Below are positions 30,250-41,443 of a DNA stretch of 64,000 nucleotides, piece by piece. The translations under genes were made by a program, and so were the position numbers. The notes under the pieces were generated by a model. The model was not told where the DNA came from. It saw nothing but the letters and a program-made list of their open reading frames with translations, and ran no database searches. This DNA is from Ascarosepion bandense (lineage: Eukaryota; Mollusca; Cephalopoda; Sepiida; Sepiidae), in NCBI GenBank assembly GCA_037127315.1, contig JBBBDQ010001688.1:360001-424000 (forward strand), read 5' to 3'. Positions within the stretch are counted from its first letter, which is position 1; each line of letters opens with the position of its first letter.

Positions 30250-30600
30250 TTTTTTGTAATCACATCACCCCAAGCAAGGCGGTAAGGCCACTGGTGTGCA
30301 GGGGGCTACGTAAGAGTGAATAGATTGGAAAAGAGGAAGCCGGAAACCACATCCTAAACAGGGAACAAGGGATGAGCCTCTACACCTGTTCAATAGACGT
30401 GGGTGGAGTGTGAACCGGGCGACAGTTCAGTCTATCTACTCCAATTAAAACAAAAAAGAAAAAAGAAAAGAAAAGTGAAAAGATTGGAAAACAGAAAGCC
30501 GGAAACCACATCCTAAACAGGGAACAAGGGATGAGCCTCTACACCTGTTCAATAGACGTGGGTGGAGTGTGAACCGGGCGATAGTTCAGTCTATCTAGTC
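30250..30600 (-). mobile_element. LINE-A-derived short retroposon, inserted in PLE-2
   Basis: On the minus strand: two monomers of about 159 bp ('gccggaaaccacatcctaaa' starts at 30339 and 30498 on the plus strand), then 'cactcttacgtagccccctg', 'ccaccagtggccttaccgcc'-type sequence, the 3' end 'TTGGGGTGATGTGATTAC' and an A-run. The monomers equal the 5' monomer of LINE-A (9745-9600) and the end equals the LINE-A 3' end, with all coding sequence missing between them. Similar copies: 50031-50338 and 56865-56955. Confidence 0.75.
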
Positions 30601-31164
30601 ACTGGAAAGATTAAACAAATAAATTATAGGATACCATGAAGAAAAATTATGAAAGGACACCACGAATGTAAAAAACTGATTTTATAATATAAAAGAAAAA
30701 AAAACTGCTCTTTTATCCAATTCGATATTGAGTAGTACTATCTATCGATGTCAAAGGCACTATTTGCTACAGCATTGGAATTTGCCACTGTTTATTCGGA
30801 TATATCGGAAGAGGAGAGAAACATCAGAATGAATGCTGAAACATGTGCTCATTCATAAAAACGAACATTGGAGAAGATTAATTACAAGAGAGATAACTTT
30901 AACATCACTATGGAATTTCTGGACTCTGCCGAGTCTTCGAATCTAGTAGGTTTATTTATATTATACAATCTCACAACCTATAAGGAACTAAAGACATTGA
31001 ATTATATAGGGATAATGGGCTTATGATAGTAAGTAATGCCACACATTTTTAAAGTAGATAGAATTAGAAAGATGATACATAGAGAATTTAAAAACCAATA
31101 TTTAAAAGTAACTATAAATACAAATATAAAAAAAGTCGATTTCCTCGATGTAACCTTAGATTTA

Positions 31165-31387
31165 GAGAAGGCTATACACCAACCATATAAAAATTTGAAG
31201 AAGGCTATACACCAACCATATAAAAATTTGAAGAAGGCTATACACCAACCATAGAAAAATTTGAAGAAGGCTATACACCAACCATAGAAAAATTTGAAGA
31301 AGGCTATACACCAACCATAGAAAAATTTGAAGAAGGCTATACACCAACCATAGAAAAATTTGAAGAAGGCTATACACCAACCATATA
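31165..31387 (+). repeat. 33-bp in-frame tandem repeat inside PLE RT, 7 copies
   Basis: 'gctatacaccaacca' starts at 31171, 31204, 31237, 31270, 31303, 31336 and 31369, an exact 33-bp period. The translation is an 11-residue unit 'KAIHQPYKNLK', an amplification of the segment after 'VDFLDVTLDLE' of the RT. Copies 3-6 carry 'catagaa' with a TAG stop where the outer copies have 'catataa', so the stop-bearing unit was spread by tandem amplification. Confidence 0.95.
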
Positions 31388-32275
31388 AAAAACAAAAAAA
31401 CAAATACAAATCCTTTATATATCCACCCTCCATCCGTCCTTAAACATGTACCCCCATCAATAGAATATAGAATTAGTAGAAATTCAGCAAATGATGAAGT
31501 ATTTAATAAACATAACAATTTTTATAATTAGCCTTGAAAATAGCGGATATAAAATCAGAAATATTAAATGTGTAAAAGAGAAAAGCAACCCCCGAAAAAA
31601 AAATAGGAATAGAAATATTATTTGATACACACCCACTTCCAACCAAATGAATAGTAGTAAATTGGAAAAAAAAGTTCCTCGTGTTAATTACGAAACGCTT
31701 ACCGGAAAAGAGTTCATTAAGTAAGATTTTCAATAAAAAATACTATCAGTTTAGATTATAGCTGTATGAATAATCTGGAAAAAATCATAAAAAAAAACCA
31801 CAATAATAATATTTTAAATAATTTTAACACAATTAATAAAAATAATCAATTTACACAAGAATAAATGTAATTGTAGAATCTCTATAGATTTTCCGTTAGA
31901 AAACATGTGCCCTACTAACCCTACTAACGTAAAGATTTATGATGGTAGTACTAAGAACTCTCTGAAAAAACGATTTAATCAACACACGTTTTCATTCATT
32001 AAAAATAAGTATAGAAGTAGAATATCCCTATCAAAATATTATTGGCATAAAAAGGAAACAAAATAAAACACCCTCATTAAAACGGAAAATTTCAAAAGAA
32101 GCTAAAACGTGTAAGTCTTTAAACGACCCATGCTGTTGTGTCTATACGAAAAACTATATATTATTAAATTTCTTCAGAAAAAAATCTATTAAATAAACGT
32201 AATGAAATAAAAATGTATGTATTCCCTAAAAATAGTAACTACTTGTAAAATTTCATCATGAATCTTTATTCTGAT

Positions 32276-32385
<110 letters not shown>

Positions 32386-32728
32386 AATGTATACATATAT
32401 ATATATAGAGAGAGAGTGTGTGTGTGTGTTTATTGACTTGTAAACAAGATTAATACCTAAAGTTAAGAAATATTAATATTTATGCAAAGAATATTAATAT
32501 ATTAAAAGAAATTAAATGTCTGGATCTGCAAAAAAATCAAAGAGTTTATAGAAAATAAAAAAGCGAGAACATATTTGAAGACCCCCTTGTGTGTGTGTGT
32601 GTGTGTGTGTGATAAAAATATATAGTTGTATGGTATGGTATATTTTGCGTGTTAACTTGCTGAATACCAGGGAAGGAGCGTATGCCCTGACGAGTTCGCT
32701 TAAGCATGAAACAGACTGCTGTTACTGA

Positions 32729-32770
<42 letters not shown>

Positions 32771-32830
32771 CTTTCAGCTGACATAAAAAGTGGGAAGCGT
32801 ATACTGAAGCAATTGCTAAATCAGCCATCA
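32386..32830. other. unassigned stretch with TG and TA runs
   Basis: Contains TG runs (32414-32430, 32588-32611) and (TA)n at 32731-32768. Otherwise nothing recognised. Confidence 0.4.
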
Positions 32831-33274
32831 CTAGTGATGGCGACGTTATGCTCTCCATTCCTCTTTCCATGGAACCTCAGACTCAACACGTAATTCTACA
32901 TCAAGTGCCTTGAGGAGGTAGTGCTGTCCTGGGTGAAAAAGGGTTGCTGCTGGGAGACCCTGTACTGGCAAGAGGATTCTGCACCATGCCACAAAAGTAA
33001 GAGGACCCAATCATGGCTGTCAGACAATTTTTTCGACCACATCACCCCAAACATCTGGTTATGTAACTCTCCAGACTGCAACCCTTCAATTTTTATGAGT
33101 GGCACATAGTTGATCAAAGACTAAAAATACTCCTTGTATCAGCAAATATTAACTGAAGGCAAGGATTATGGCAGCATTCACCAACTTAAACAAGGAGATC
33201 ATCTAGAAAAGATAAGGAGATTCCGAAGTCGTCTGGAGGCCGTGATTGAAACCAATGTCGACTTCATCGAATAA
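32831..33274 (+). pseudogene. mariner-like transposase, 3' third
   Basis: Translates (two frames) as 'CLEEVVLSWVKKG', 'YWQEDSAPCHKSKRTQSWLS', 'DNFFDHITPNIWLCNSPDCN', then after a frameshift 'FRSRLEAVIETNVDFIE' and stop. This is the C-terminal half of a Tc1/mariner DDE transposase: 'EDSAPCH' holds the second catalytic D. At the third position the family 'NPLDYY' reads 'NPFNFY', so the third D is N. The first catalytic block is missing. A dead relic; no inverted repeats identified. Confidence 0.75.
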
Positions 33275-33294
33275 ATTATTTTTCAACATGTTTT

Positions 33295-33515
33295 TGTTAT
33301 GACGTGGCTCGTACCATATAACATCCGGTCGCCCGGATGTATAAAAGACAATTTACGTTTAGCACGAGGAGTTGTCATTATCAAGGACTTCGTGAAGCAA
33401 CACCTACTACTGCGAGAAACTGTAAATATTGTATATACCTCTTGGTTGTACCACTCTGGTAATAAAATAATTTATCTACATTTCACTGTGTATCTCTTCA
33501 TTCCATGATACAACA
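33295..33515 (+). mobile_element. possible solo LTR
   Basis: Begins TGTTATGACG and ends CAACA. Inside are the palindrome 'acatccggtcgcccggatgt', a TATA-like 'tgtataaaag' about 10 bp later and 'aataaaataa' near the 3' end, i.e. promoter and poly(A) signals in LTR order. No target duplication is convincing and no second copy was found in this window. Confidence 0.35.
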
Positions 33516-34240
33516 ATATTTGTGTAATTTTGGTAAATATATCTGTTATAAGTAGATGCCAATGTTATTTTCATTTTCTGCGTAAATTAGACTACAATAT
33601 ATATGTTTGAGAGTAGTGTTACTATAGTTAGACTGCTATTACTGCACACATATTTTGCTTACGACTTGATTCACTTGCCCTAGAGCTCATATAGTAAAAA
33701 GATAAAATAAAAAGTGTATCAACAATCAGTTACTCATTATTTTATTGGATTTGATACGAGATATGTTATTGAGAGTATCGATTTTGACACGAGGTTACCA
33801 ACGAGATTAGTACAAGGCCAATTATAAATACAACCTGCTAAAAATGAAACAAGTACAAATCAAGTTCAATTGCTCAGTCGAGTTACACACCTTAGTTCAA
33901 CAAGTTCAGATCTTTACAGCTATACCCATCATACCAATGTATTCTATTGACAAAATAGAGTTTTCTCTATCGCTGATATCTTAATCTCTTTAAATCTAGG
34001 GTCAACCGTTATCTACATTCAACACCCTCATTCATCATCCCTTCATTTATTGGGTAAGGAACGCAAAAAATAAAATGGCGTATCAAATCTCTAACTATCA
34101 TCACGTAGAATGAGTGATAAATTGAACTATTTAACAGTTCAATGGTCCCGATATTTTGTTTTAAAATATTTCAGTCAACCTCCATAGGGCTAAAACAATT
34201 CGCTGTACCGTACAGATTTAACGTAAAATAATCAACTCTC
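33516..34240. other. unassigned stretch
   Basis: The short segment 'tgtaattttggtaaatatat' to 'gttattttcatttt' at 33522-33580 recurs at 36305-36360. Otherwise no feature. Confidence 0.4.
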
Positions 34241-34244
34241 TGTG

Positions 34245-34960
34245 TCACTTCAGTAAGTATCTGACTACTCGGGCTGTCCTCTGCCTTTACAAAAGCCAGA
34301 TCAGGTCGAAAACGGAGCAGTGTTGTCATATCTCGGTTGGAAGCCTTCTCGTCCTCGCTTTTCACTCCATGGATTTTATAATCGTCTCTGAGGAAAGAAT
34401 TAATTTCCGACCTACAACCTCACAGACGAGATTTGGCAAACTTCTCGTTGCTCTATCGCTGCTTCTATAGAAAATTGTTCCTGGGCGTGACGATAAACTG
34501 CATCCGGCAGCAAGGACTCTGATTGGGAGGTTGTGAGGAGCATGAAACCAGCTCTTAATTGCTATTGTTCTCAAGTCCACCCTCACCCAAAGTGGTAGCA
34601 CCTGTTAGGGTCCCAGCTATGGGCAAATAGTTAACCCCCCACAAACTGGGGTCAAAACACTATGAAAGTATATAAATACACTTTTATAGAAATATATACA
34701 TAAAAATACTTTCAGAGAAAATTATATATATTTTTAAGGAAAAAATTATTCTCAGTAAAACATTTTTTAAAACAAAACACGAAGATATTTTCAGTTTTCT
34801 AAAATAAAAAAAACAAAAAATAAAAAATTCCTTAAAATCTGAATAAATCAACCTTCTCACTATAACCGAACATTTAAAAAAATACCTTAAAGTCCCACCT
34901 TTTTGGCATTAAATAACCTACAGAGGTGTTGATATGCCGCTGAACAAAACTCAAACTCAA
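34245..34960. repeat. dispersed repeats D2 and D1 (uninterrupted D1 copy)
   Basis: 34262-34380 matches 24945-25060 (D2). 34480-34960 matches 5385-6105 (D1) but lacks the SINE-2 insertion, giving the empty site near 34860. No coding content: the 64- and 79-residue frames are shadows. Confidence 0.65.
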
Positions 34961-35264
34961 ACTCTAGAAAATTCTTGGACGCACTACAGTCCTTGATTTC
35001 GCTAGTGTTAACCTTCACAGCTAGGACTGACCATGCCACTTATACTGTAGCAACCCCCCCCCCCCACATACCCTCCGTATTCCATCGTTGAGAAGTAAGT
35101 TCCAGAGGTTGATTCACAGGTCACTACTTTCTTAACCTGCTGAGGTCTAGTTTTAACAATTATCTTCCCCTCTTACCTGTATAAACATCTCCTTAACGTA
35201 ACTATCTATTTTGAGTGGCCTCTGTGCTTTGTACGGGATGAACTTTGCTGTGAATATACAGAAC

Positions 35265-35362
35265 ATTTCATGAGTATCAAAGATTGAACTTGCTTCACTC
35301 AGGATCTAACAGACTGGACCTGCACGTTTTGGTGACGATAATCCACTGCGCCACGCGTTCAT
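35265..35362 (-). mobile_element. tRNA-like SINE head (SINE-5)
   Basis: Minus strand: box A 'GCGTGGCGCAGTGGATTATC' and box B 'AAGTTCAATCTTTGA' spaced about 60 bp apart. The body has not been matched to other copies here. tRNA type not determined. Confidence 0.45.
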
Positions 35363-35589
35363 TTTGCATCGCCCTCAAACGTTGCACAGAGCCTTCTTGT
35401 AGTTGACCAATAATTAATAATGTAACCATTAAGTTCATTAATGAATAATTTAATCATTAAGTTCATTACTCCTTTTGTGTGTTTGATTTGGGATCTCATT
35501 TTTATTATTTGTGTTTTCTTTTTTTTATTTGTATTCTTTGTGTTTTTTGTCTGCCTTCTTTGTATTAATTTTCCTTTCTATCTCATTCT

Positions 35590-35716
35590 CTCTCTCTCCC
35601 TCTCTCTCTTTCTTTCTACACATTGTGCTTTCATTCTATTCCTTATTCTTTCTTTCTATTCTTTATTCTTTTTTCTTTCTTTCTTTCTTTCTTTCTTTCT
35701 ATTCTTTATTCTTTTT

Positions 35717-35763
<47 letters not shown>

Positions 35764-35952
35764 ATTCCTTATTCTTTTTTCTTTCTATTCCTTATTCTTT
35801 CAGTCTTTATTTCTTTCTTTTCTTTTCTTTATTCTTTCTTTCTTTCTTTTCTTTTCTTTATTCTTTCTTTCTTTCTTTCTATTCCTTATTCTTTCTTTCT
35901 TTTCTTTCTTTCTTTTCTTTTCTTTATTCTTTCTTTCTTTCTATTCTTTCGT

Positions 35953-35987
<35 letters not shown>

Positions 35988-35995
35988 ATTCCTTC
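35590..35995. repeat. (TTTC)n tract, ~400 bp
   Basis: TTTC/CTTT tetranucleotides with TATTCCTTATTC interruptions. Frames of 128-271 residues (Phe/Leu/Ser) over it are artefacts. Confidence 0.95.
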
Positions 35996-36442
35996 TGGTT
36001 TTGCTCTAATCTTTGGTTAGGTTTTATTCTCCTTATAAGCAGAATATTTTCTCCCGAGTTTCGTTTCTGTTTTTCTCGTCTGTTTGCATTGAAAACATCA
36101 ACTCAGCCCATTGCTTTCTTCTTCATCCTTCCAATCGATGCGCCATTGACGACCAACAGTTTTTTCTTTCTGAAACTTTTGCTTACCCAAAACTCAGGGT
36201 CAGTCGGTCAATACTCGAAACAATCAAACATATTATTTACATTGAGAATGGACTAAGACTGGCCACTGACCACTGCGTACACTAATAGAGTTTCTCAGCC
36301 AAATCGTGTAATTTTGGTAAATATATCTGTTAAAATGAAATGTCAACGTTATTTTCATTTTGGCGGCATTTAGACGACGATTTATACATCTCACCCTTTC
36401 TCTCCCCCTCCCACTGTCTCTTCTGAAATGTTCATCATTCCG

Positions 36443-36445
<3 letters not shown>

Positions 36446-36488
<43 letters not shown>
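36446..36488. repeat. (TA)n tail of SINE-HH copy C
   Basis: TA run directly following the reverse-oriented ribozyme, in the place of the family tail. Confidence 0.9.
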
Positions 36489-36492
<4 letters not shown>

Positions 36493-36572
36493 ATTCGCAG
36501 ACAATCCTGTTTCGCGCTATCACAGCTCATCAGTACGTTTAGACATCCGATTGATTTCAGCCAAGATTATAT
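36489..36572 (-). mobile_element. SINE-HH copy C (5'-truncated)
   Basis: Minus strand: 'CTTGGCTGAAATCAATCGGA' then the ribozyme and GACTATATATA. The tRNA-like head is cut by another TA run at 36569-36586. Confidence 0.75.
36495..36538 (-). ncRNA. hammerhead ribozyme motif (SINE-HH copy C)
   Basis: CUGAUGA (36533-36527), stem II GCUGU/AGCGC partly paired, GAAAC, stem III ACAG-GAUU-GU weakened by a substitution, C17 and UGCGA. Stem I keeps four of five pairs. Core intact, helices eroded. Confidence 0.65.
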
Positions 36573-36629
36573 ATATATATATATATTAAAAATTATATTT
36601 TAGAACATGTACATAATTTTTTTATATAT

Positions 36630-36685
36630 CCACTACAAATAGTACATTTGTTTCGACATTGAAACTATAATGTCTCATCAGGCGG
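36630..36685 (-). ncRNA. intact-looking hammerhead ribozyme motif
   Basis: Minus strand: stem I CCGC (36685-36682) with GUGG (36633-36630), 4 bp. CUGAUGA is at 36681-36675. Stem II GACAUU (36674-36669) with AAUGUC (36660-36655) is a perfect 6 bp with an 8-nt loop. GAA is at 36654-36652. Stem III ACAAAU (36651-36646) with AUUUGU (36640-36635) is a perfect 6 bp, and A17 at 36634. Every invariant base is present. The best-formed hammerhead in the window; same family as 23535-23588. Confidence 0.85.
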
Positions 36686-37506
36686 TGTGGACAGGAATGG
36701 AAAACCTCTTTTCTTATATTTGGTCAGTTGTGTGTGGGATGTTGGTGGGGGTTAGTTATAAGGGAATAAGACTTGTGGATTGACCGTTAGAATTTTGAAG
36801 AAAGTGGTGTGTGTAGTGAATATGGTTCATTAATGAGTGTCTGTGAGTTTTCTAAACAGATTTAACATTAGCAGTTAGAATGTAAGTTTTTATTATCTTG
36901 CGAGTAGACTATATTCTTTGGATTTCTTAGAGAAGCAGGTAAGAGGTGAGATGCTTATTTTGTACAGAATATTTTTGTATTTAAGCAGAGTTTAATTTTT
37001 ATAATTATTCTAATTTTGCATATTTAAGTTTAATTTTGGATTTAGGAAATCGGTTTTTTTTCTATTGAATTTTAAATTTTAATTAGATCACTATTTGGAA
37101 ACCGATTTTTTCTATTAAATTTTAAATTTTAATTAGATCACCGTTTGCGGTCAGATTTAATGTAAGAGGTAAAATTTAATGTTAAAAATTTAAGGTAATA
37201 GGTAAATATGTAATAGGTGCTTAAGAGGTGGAATTTTATGTAGACGGAAAGATTAAATGTTTTATTTAAGGTAATAGGTGAATAGGTAATAGGTGTGTTA
37301 GTATTTCAGGTAATAGTTGAAGTTTAATGTGTGTATTAAGGACAGTTTTTATAATTAATCTAATTATGTATATTAAACCTTACTTTAGAATTTAGTAAAT
37401 CGATTTGTTCTATAGAATTTTTAATTTTTTAAAAAAATTTTAGGTCACAGTTTGTGGTGTATGCAGGAGTGTTGTTAGTACAGTGAAGGATATATATATA
37501 TATATA
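36686..37506. other. AT-rich stretch with short duplications
   Basis: Contains a ~48-bp duplication ('aaaccgattttttctattaa', 'ttttaattagatcac', at 37050 and 37098) and repeated 'ggtaataggt' words (37190-37330). It may be the body of the ribozyme-bearing element at 36590-36690. No ORF. Confidence 0.4.
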
Positions 37507-38363
37507 CGAGGGTCACTCAATAAATAAGGTGAAATTTCGGTATAAGGACTTCTAATACAGATAGAAGCTTACTATATTTTTAACGTAGTCTCCCGGCAGT
37601 GCCACACACTTTTCCTGTCTGTGCACAAGCTTCCGTATTCCCTCAGAATAAAAATCTTTGGACTGATGTCTCAGCCAATCGCTCACAGCACTTTTGACTT
37701 CATCGTCACTTTCAAACTTCGTGCCTTTCATGGAATTTCAAGGGACCAAACAGGTCAAAGTCTGAAGTGGCTGTAAGGGGGACGAGGGAGCAGTTCCCAA
37801 CTCGACCCTCTTCTGTTTGTGCTCTGCAGTAAACACCTTTGGCACCCACCGGCAGCTGACCTTCGAGTAGGCAAGGTCATCATCGAAAATTTTGTGTGTG
37901 GTCCCAACAGATAGGCTCAAAGTCCTTGCAATGTCATCCACTGTCACCCTTCTGTCAGACTGAATGAGGTCATTGACTGATTCGATCACCTTAGGAGACC
38001 TCACTTCTGTAGATCTCTCAGGCCTGTCTTCATCTTCAACACTACTCCGTCCTTCTTTAAACAATTTAGCCCACTTTTAAACATTTTTGTCACACGTGGC
38101 ACCATACACAGTTGACATTCTCCTATGAATTTCAACTGGTTTGTACCCTTCAGCAACCAAAAACTTAATAACTAACCTCTGTTCAATCCAGGATCATGCT
38201 TCTTGGTCGGCCATCTTTGTTAATGTCCAAACTTTGAAAGTTTTTTTCAATCTGCAAAAACAATTAAGTCTCTTTGAAAAAGAAGTAAAGGAAAAAAAGC
38301 TTCTATCTGTATTAGAAGTCTTTATACTGAAAAATTCACCTCATGTATTGATATAATTTTTCG
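37507..38363 (-). mobile_element. mariner deletion derivative with ~60-bp inverted repeats
   Basis: The left end 'cgagggtcactcaataaata' and following 'ggacttctaatacagataga' are mirrored at 38290-38360. On the minus strand the transposase N-terminus is readable: 'MADQEA' near 38213, 'RLVIKFLVAEGYKPVEIHRR', 'MSTVYGATCDKNV', 'KWAKLFKEGRSSVEDEDRPE', 'SVNDLIQSDRRVTVDDIART', up to 'KQKRVEL'. It then jumps to the C-terminus 'GTKFESDDEVKSAVSDWL'...'RKLVHRQEKCVALPGDYV'. The ~200-residue DDE catalytic block between them is deleted, and there are stops. Non-autonomous. Confidence 0.85.
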
Positions 38364-38689
38364 TTTTAAATCATTTGATTTGTGGAAGTTGCCCGGTCCC
38401 AGAACTTTCGATGAGAAGAAATTTTAGTCCAACCTGGAAATTTTCAATTCGTTTCAACTCTCAATTATTCACTTCTAGTTCTGAGTTAGGCTCTCTTTCG
38501 TATTTAGAATCGCGTCAGTTCAAGTTGGCATAGATTTGGTGATGTTTCGGAAGAGATGTTCAATATGACTGAGATCCGGTACCAGTGGAAGAGCATTTTA
38601 AAACGGAAAACCCATTGTTTTAATCCAAGAAACTATGCGCAACTACGTTTGATTTGTAATTCGGTGCGTTTAATGCAGTTAATAGCCTC
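38364..38689. other. unassigned stretch
   Basis: Nothing recognised. The 64-residue frame at 38556 runs into the satellite and is not a gene. Confidence 0.4.
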
Positions 38690-39446
38690 CAGGGCATTGA
38701 TGAACTGTAGACAGAACACACAGGACCACTGTGGTATTAATGGTATGTAGACAGAACGCATAGAACCACTGAGGTCTAAAACAAAACGCATATGTCTACT
38801 GAGGCATTAAATGGTCTATAGACAAAACGCATATGCCTGCTGAGGCATTACATCGTCTGTAGATAGAACGTATATGCCTACTGAGGAATTAAATGGTCTG
38901 TAGACAGAACGCTTAGGCCTTCTGAGGCAATAAATGTTCTGCAGACAGAACACATAGGCCTAATGAGGCAATAAATGGTTTTTAGACAGGACGCATAAAC
39001 CTACTGAAGCATTAAATGGTCTGTAAACAGAACGCATAGGCTTACGGAAGCACTAAATGGTCTGTAGACAGAACACAAAGGCCTACTGAGGCATTAAATG
39101 GTCTGTAGACAAAACATAGGCTTAATTAGGCAATAAATGGTCTGTAGACAGAACACATAGGCCTAGTGAGGCATTAAATGGACTGTAGACAGAACGCATA
39201 GGCCTACTAAGGCATTAAATGGTATGTAGACAGAACGCATAGGCTTACTGAGGCAATTAATTGTCTGTAGACAGAACACATAGGCCTACTGAGGTATTAA
39301 ATGATCTGTAGACTGAACACATAAGCCTACTGAGGCATTAAATAGTGTATAGACAGAACGCTATAGGCCGACTGAGACATTAATGATCTGTAGACAGAAT
39401 GCATAGGTCTACTGAGTCATTAATATTTTGTAGACAGAACATATCG
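38690..39446. repeat. 41-42-bp tandem satellite, about 18 copies
   Basis: The unit reads 'ggtctgtagacagaacgcat', 'aggcctactgaggcattaaa', then 't'. Copies differ by scattered substitutions and 1-3-bp indels with no obvious higher-order pattern. The ends are more diverged than the middle. Confidence 0.95.
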
Positions 39447-40954
39447 GCTGATGTAATGAATAGGTAATGAACATGTTGTCACCTTGTTTCCCCCTCACTG
39501 GTATATGATTGCCTGGAGTCAGCCATAAATGTAGACTAAGGCAAGGACGTCCAGCGATCTTAAGGTCTATTGGTCTACCACCAGAGATCTACAGGTCTTC
39601 GACGAGGGGTCTACGACTATTGCTCTACGATTATTGACTACGGTAAGCGTAGTCTTAGGATACTGCATACGACGAGAACCGTCATCACATCTATGTACTA
39701 GATTGTCCCACACGGTTTCATTTACCTTAACCACTAACTACCTCGAATGATATATATATATATATTTATATGTTTTTTTATTTTAACGAGAGTCCCAGAG
39801 AATAGCAACAGACTTTTCCCCATACTACAACTCCCAGACTGAATCATTGAGATATGGTAAGATGGTTCCAAACTTTTAGGTCGTTTATGCCAAATTCTGA
39901 CCTAACCATCCGAATGTGACAAAACATATTTAGATATCAGATCATGTAATATTTTTTCAATCTTCTCTCGTACAATTTCGGCATTCCTTAGCGAAATGAA
40001 TCTTATTTTATTGTCATTATCAGCCAATAATAGTACTTAGTGTGGTCTTAACTGGTTATAGCTTATCTGTTTCAAGGTTTGACGTGTTGGGTGTTTAGAG
40101 ATTAATAAATTCACTTGTAAAGATTGGCTGCGCCATTCCTATCAACTTGAACTAATTTTAGCCGTTCTCCTTCGACCCTTTTCATCTTTCTGTCCACAAA
40201 CCTGCCATTTACTTTTGCCATTTTTTCTGTCAATTTTCTGTGAAATAAAGGGATGATTGCATATGAACATCGTGTTAATAATAATGGATGGCCACTCGTA
40301 ATCGAGGATATCAGTCTACCAGCTTGTTAATCCCCTTGTAGATGCCTGCTCAAGCACACTTGTGTTTGTTCAACACACACAGAGCCTACCTTATACTGCA
40401 ACTATGCTGAGCGGACATTAGTTTCTGGGAGAGAACGTTTGAACAAGACCTGGACGCTCAAATCTTCGGTCAAGATGACTTGTGACTTCGAGCTTGAACA
40501 ACCATCGATGACTCCTCAAAAGAAGTAGTCTACCCAATTGACTCACACAGCTTGGGTCAATCCGCGATTTGGTTTTCTGGCACTTTCCAAAAGCACGCTA
40601 GACCGATAACATCAAGAAGTCACCTTCTTGAAAAATCGACCAGGGTAAAATTCAAACCCGACCTCAAGTGGATGTCTAGGGTGCATCCTTCCTTGAAACG
40701 CAATCTTATACATTCATACAGTCTCGTGTCCATTACTATTCTCACTTTCGTATGTAAAAATCAGATCTTCCCGCTCACGATAGGAATACCCTGATACTGT
40801 TGAACAGGACACTTTTTAGTTAACTCAGTAATTGACTCGTTAAACGTTGAAGATAGACTAGCTACAAATACACACGAATAACAAACGTATCCTAGTCTAC
40901 ATGGCTAATCATTGCCATCTACCGTAAAGTTTTATTTTTACTCAATAACTTAAC
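39447..40954. other. unassigned 1.5-kb stretch with a coding-like minus-strand relic
   Basis: Mostly unrecognised. On the minus strand about 40262-40125 reads 'AIIPLFHRKLTEKMAKVNGR' and continues 'FVDRKMKRVEGERLKLVQVD' before a stop. The composition looks like coding sequence, but no family is recognised. 39480-39740 has LTR-like features without identifiable ends. Confidence 0.3.
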
Positions 40955-41270
40955 GGGTGTGCGTTGTGGTGCAGTAGATATCGGCTCGAAAAGAGAAATC
41001 GGGGAGCCGAGGTCAAATTCTAGTTGAATTCCTTGCATTCAGTTACTTACAGGCAAATACCCTTGGAAAAGGTATTATACCATCTCTTCCCTCCATTTAT
41101 GGGTTAAATAACAGGAGAGATTGGGTTCTATAGCCTTGGCTGGCAACCAGTCTACTGCAGAAAGTAATGGAAACCAACTGCGGGATAATCTTCTGCCAAG
41201 TCAGTCATGACTTTTTCGAGACATGATCGCCCAAATCGTGTATCACGTATGGCACTTAACTGACTGACTC
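40955..41270 (+). mobile_element. SINE-1, full-length
   Basis: Plus-strand copy with box A 'gttgtggtgcagtagatatc', box B 'cgaggtcaaattctagttga' (one change), complete body and ACTGACTGACT end. Confidence 0.9.
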
Positions 41271-41375
41271 AACAATGAAGGATTTGCGGTAATATGTTTA
41301 TACAGACATTTTTTTCGTGTTTTGGTGTGAGGATCCACCCTCAAAGGTTGTAAACGTATTCTTCATTACACCCTA

Positions 41376-41390
41376 TATATATATATATAC

Positions 41391-41425
<35 letters not shown>

Positions 41426-41443
41426 AGTGTGTGTGTGTGTGTG
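41376..41443. repeat. (TA)n and (TG)n microsatellites
   Basis: TA run then TG run adjoining the LTR. Confidence 0.9.

Noticed and set aside
31165..31387. CRISPR array
   Set aside because: Direct repeats have no unique spacers; the array is an in-frame amplification inside an RT. None of the other tandem arrays has spacer-like variation either.
35441..36256. 271-residue frame
   Set aside because: Runs through the (TTTC)n tract; the tail after 36010 has no recognisable domain.
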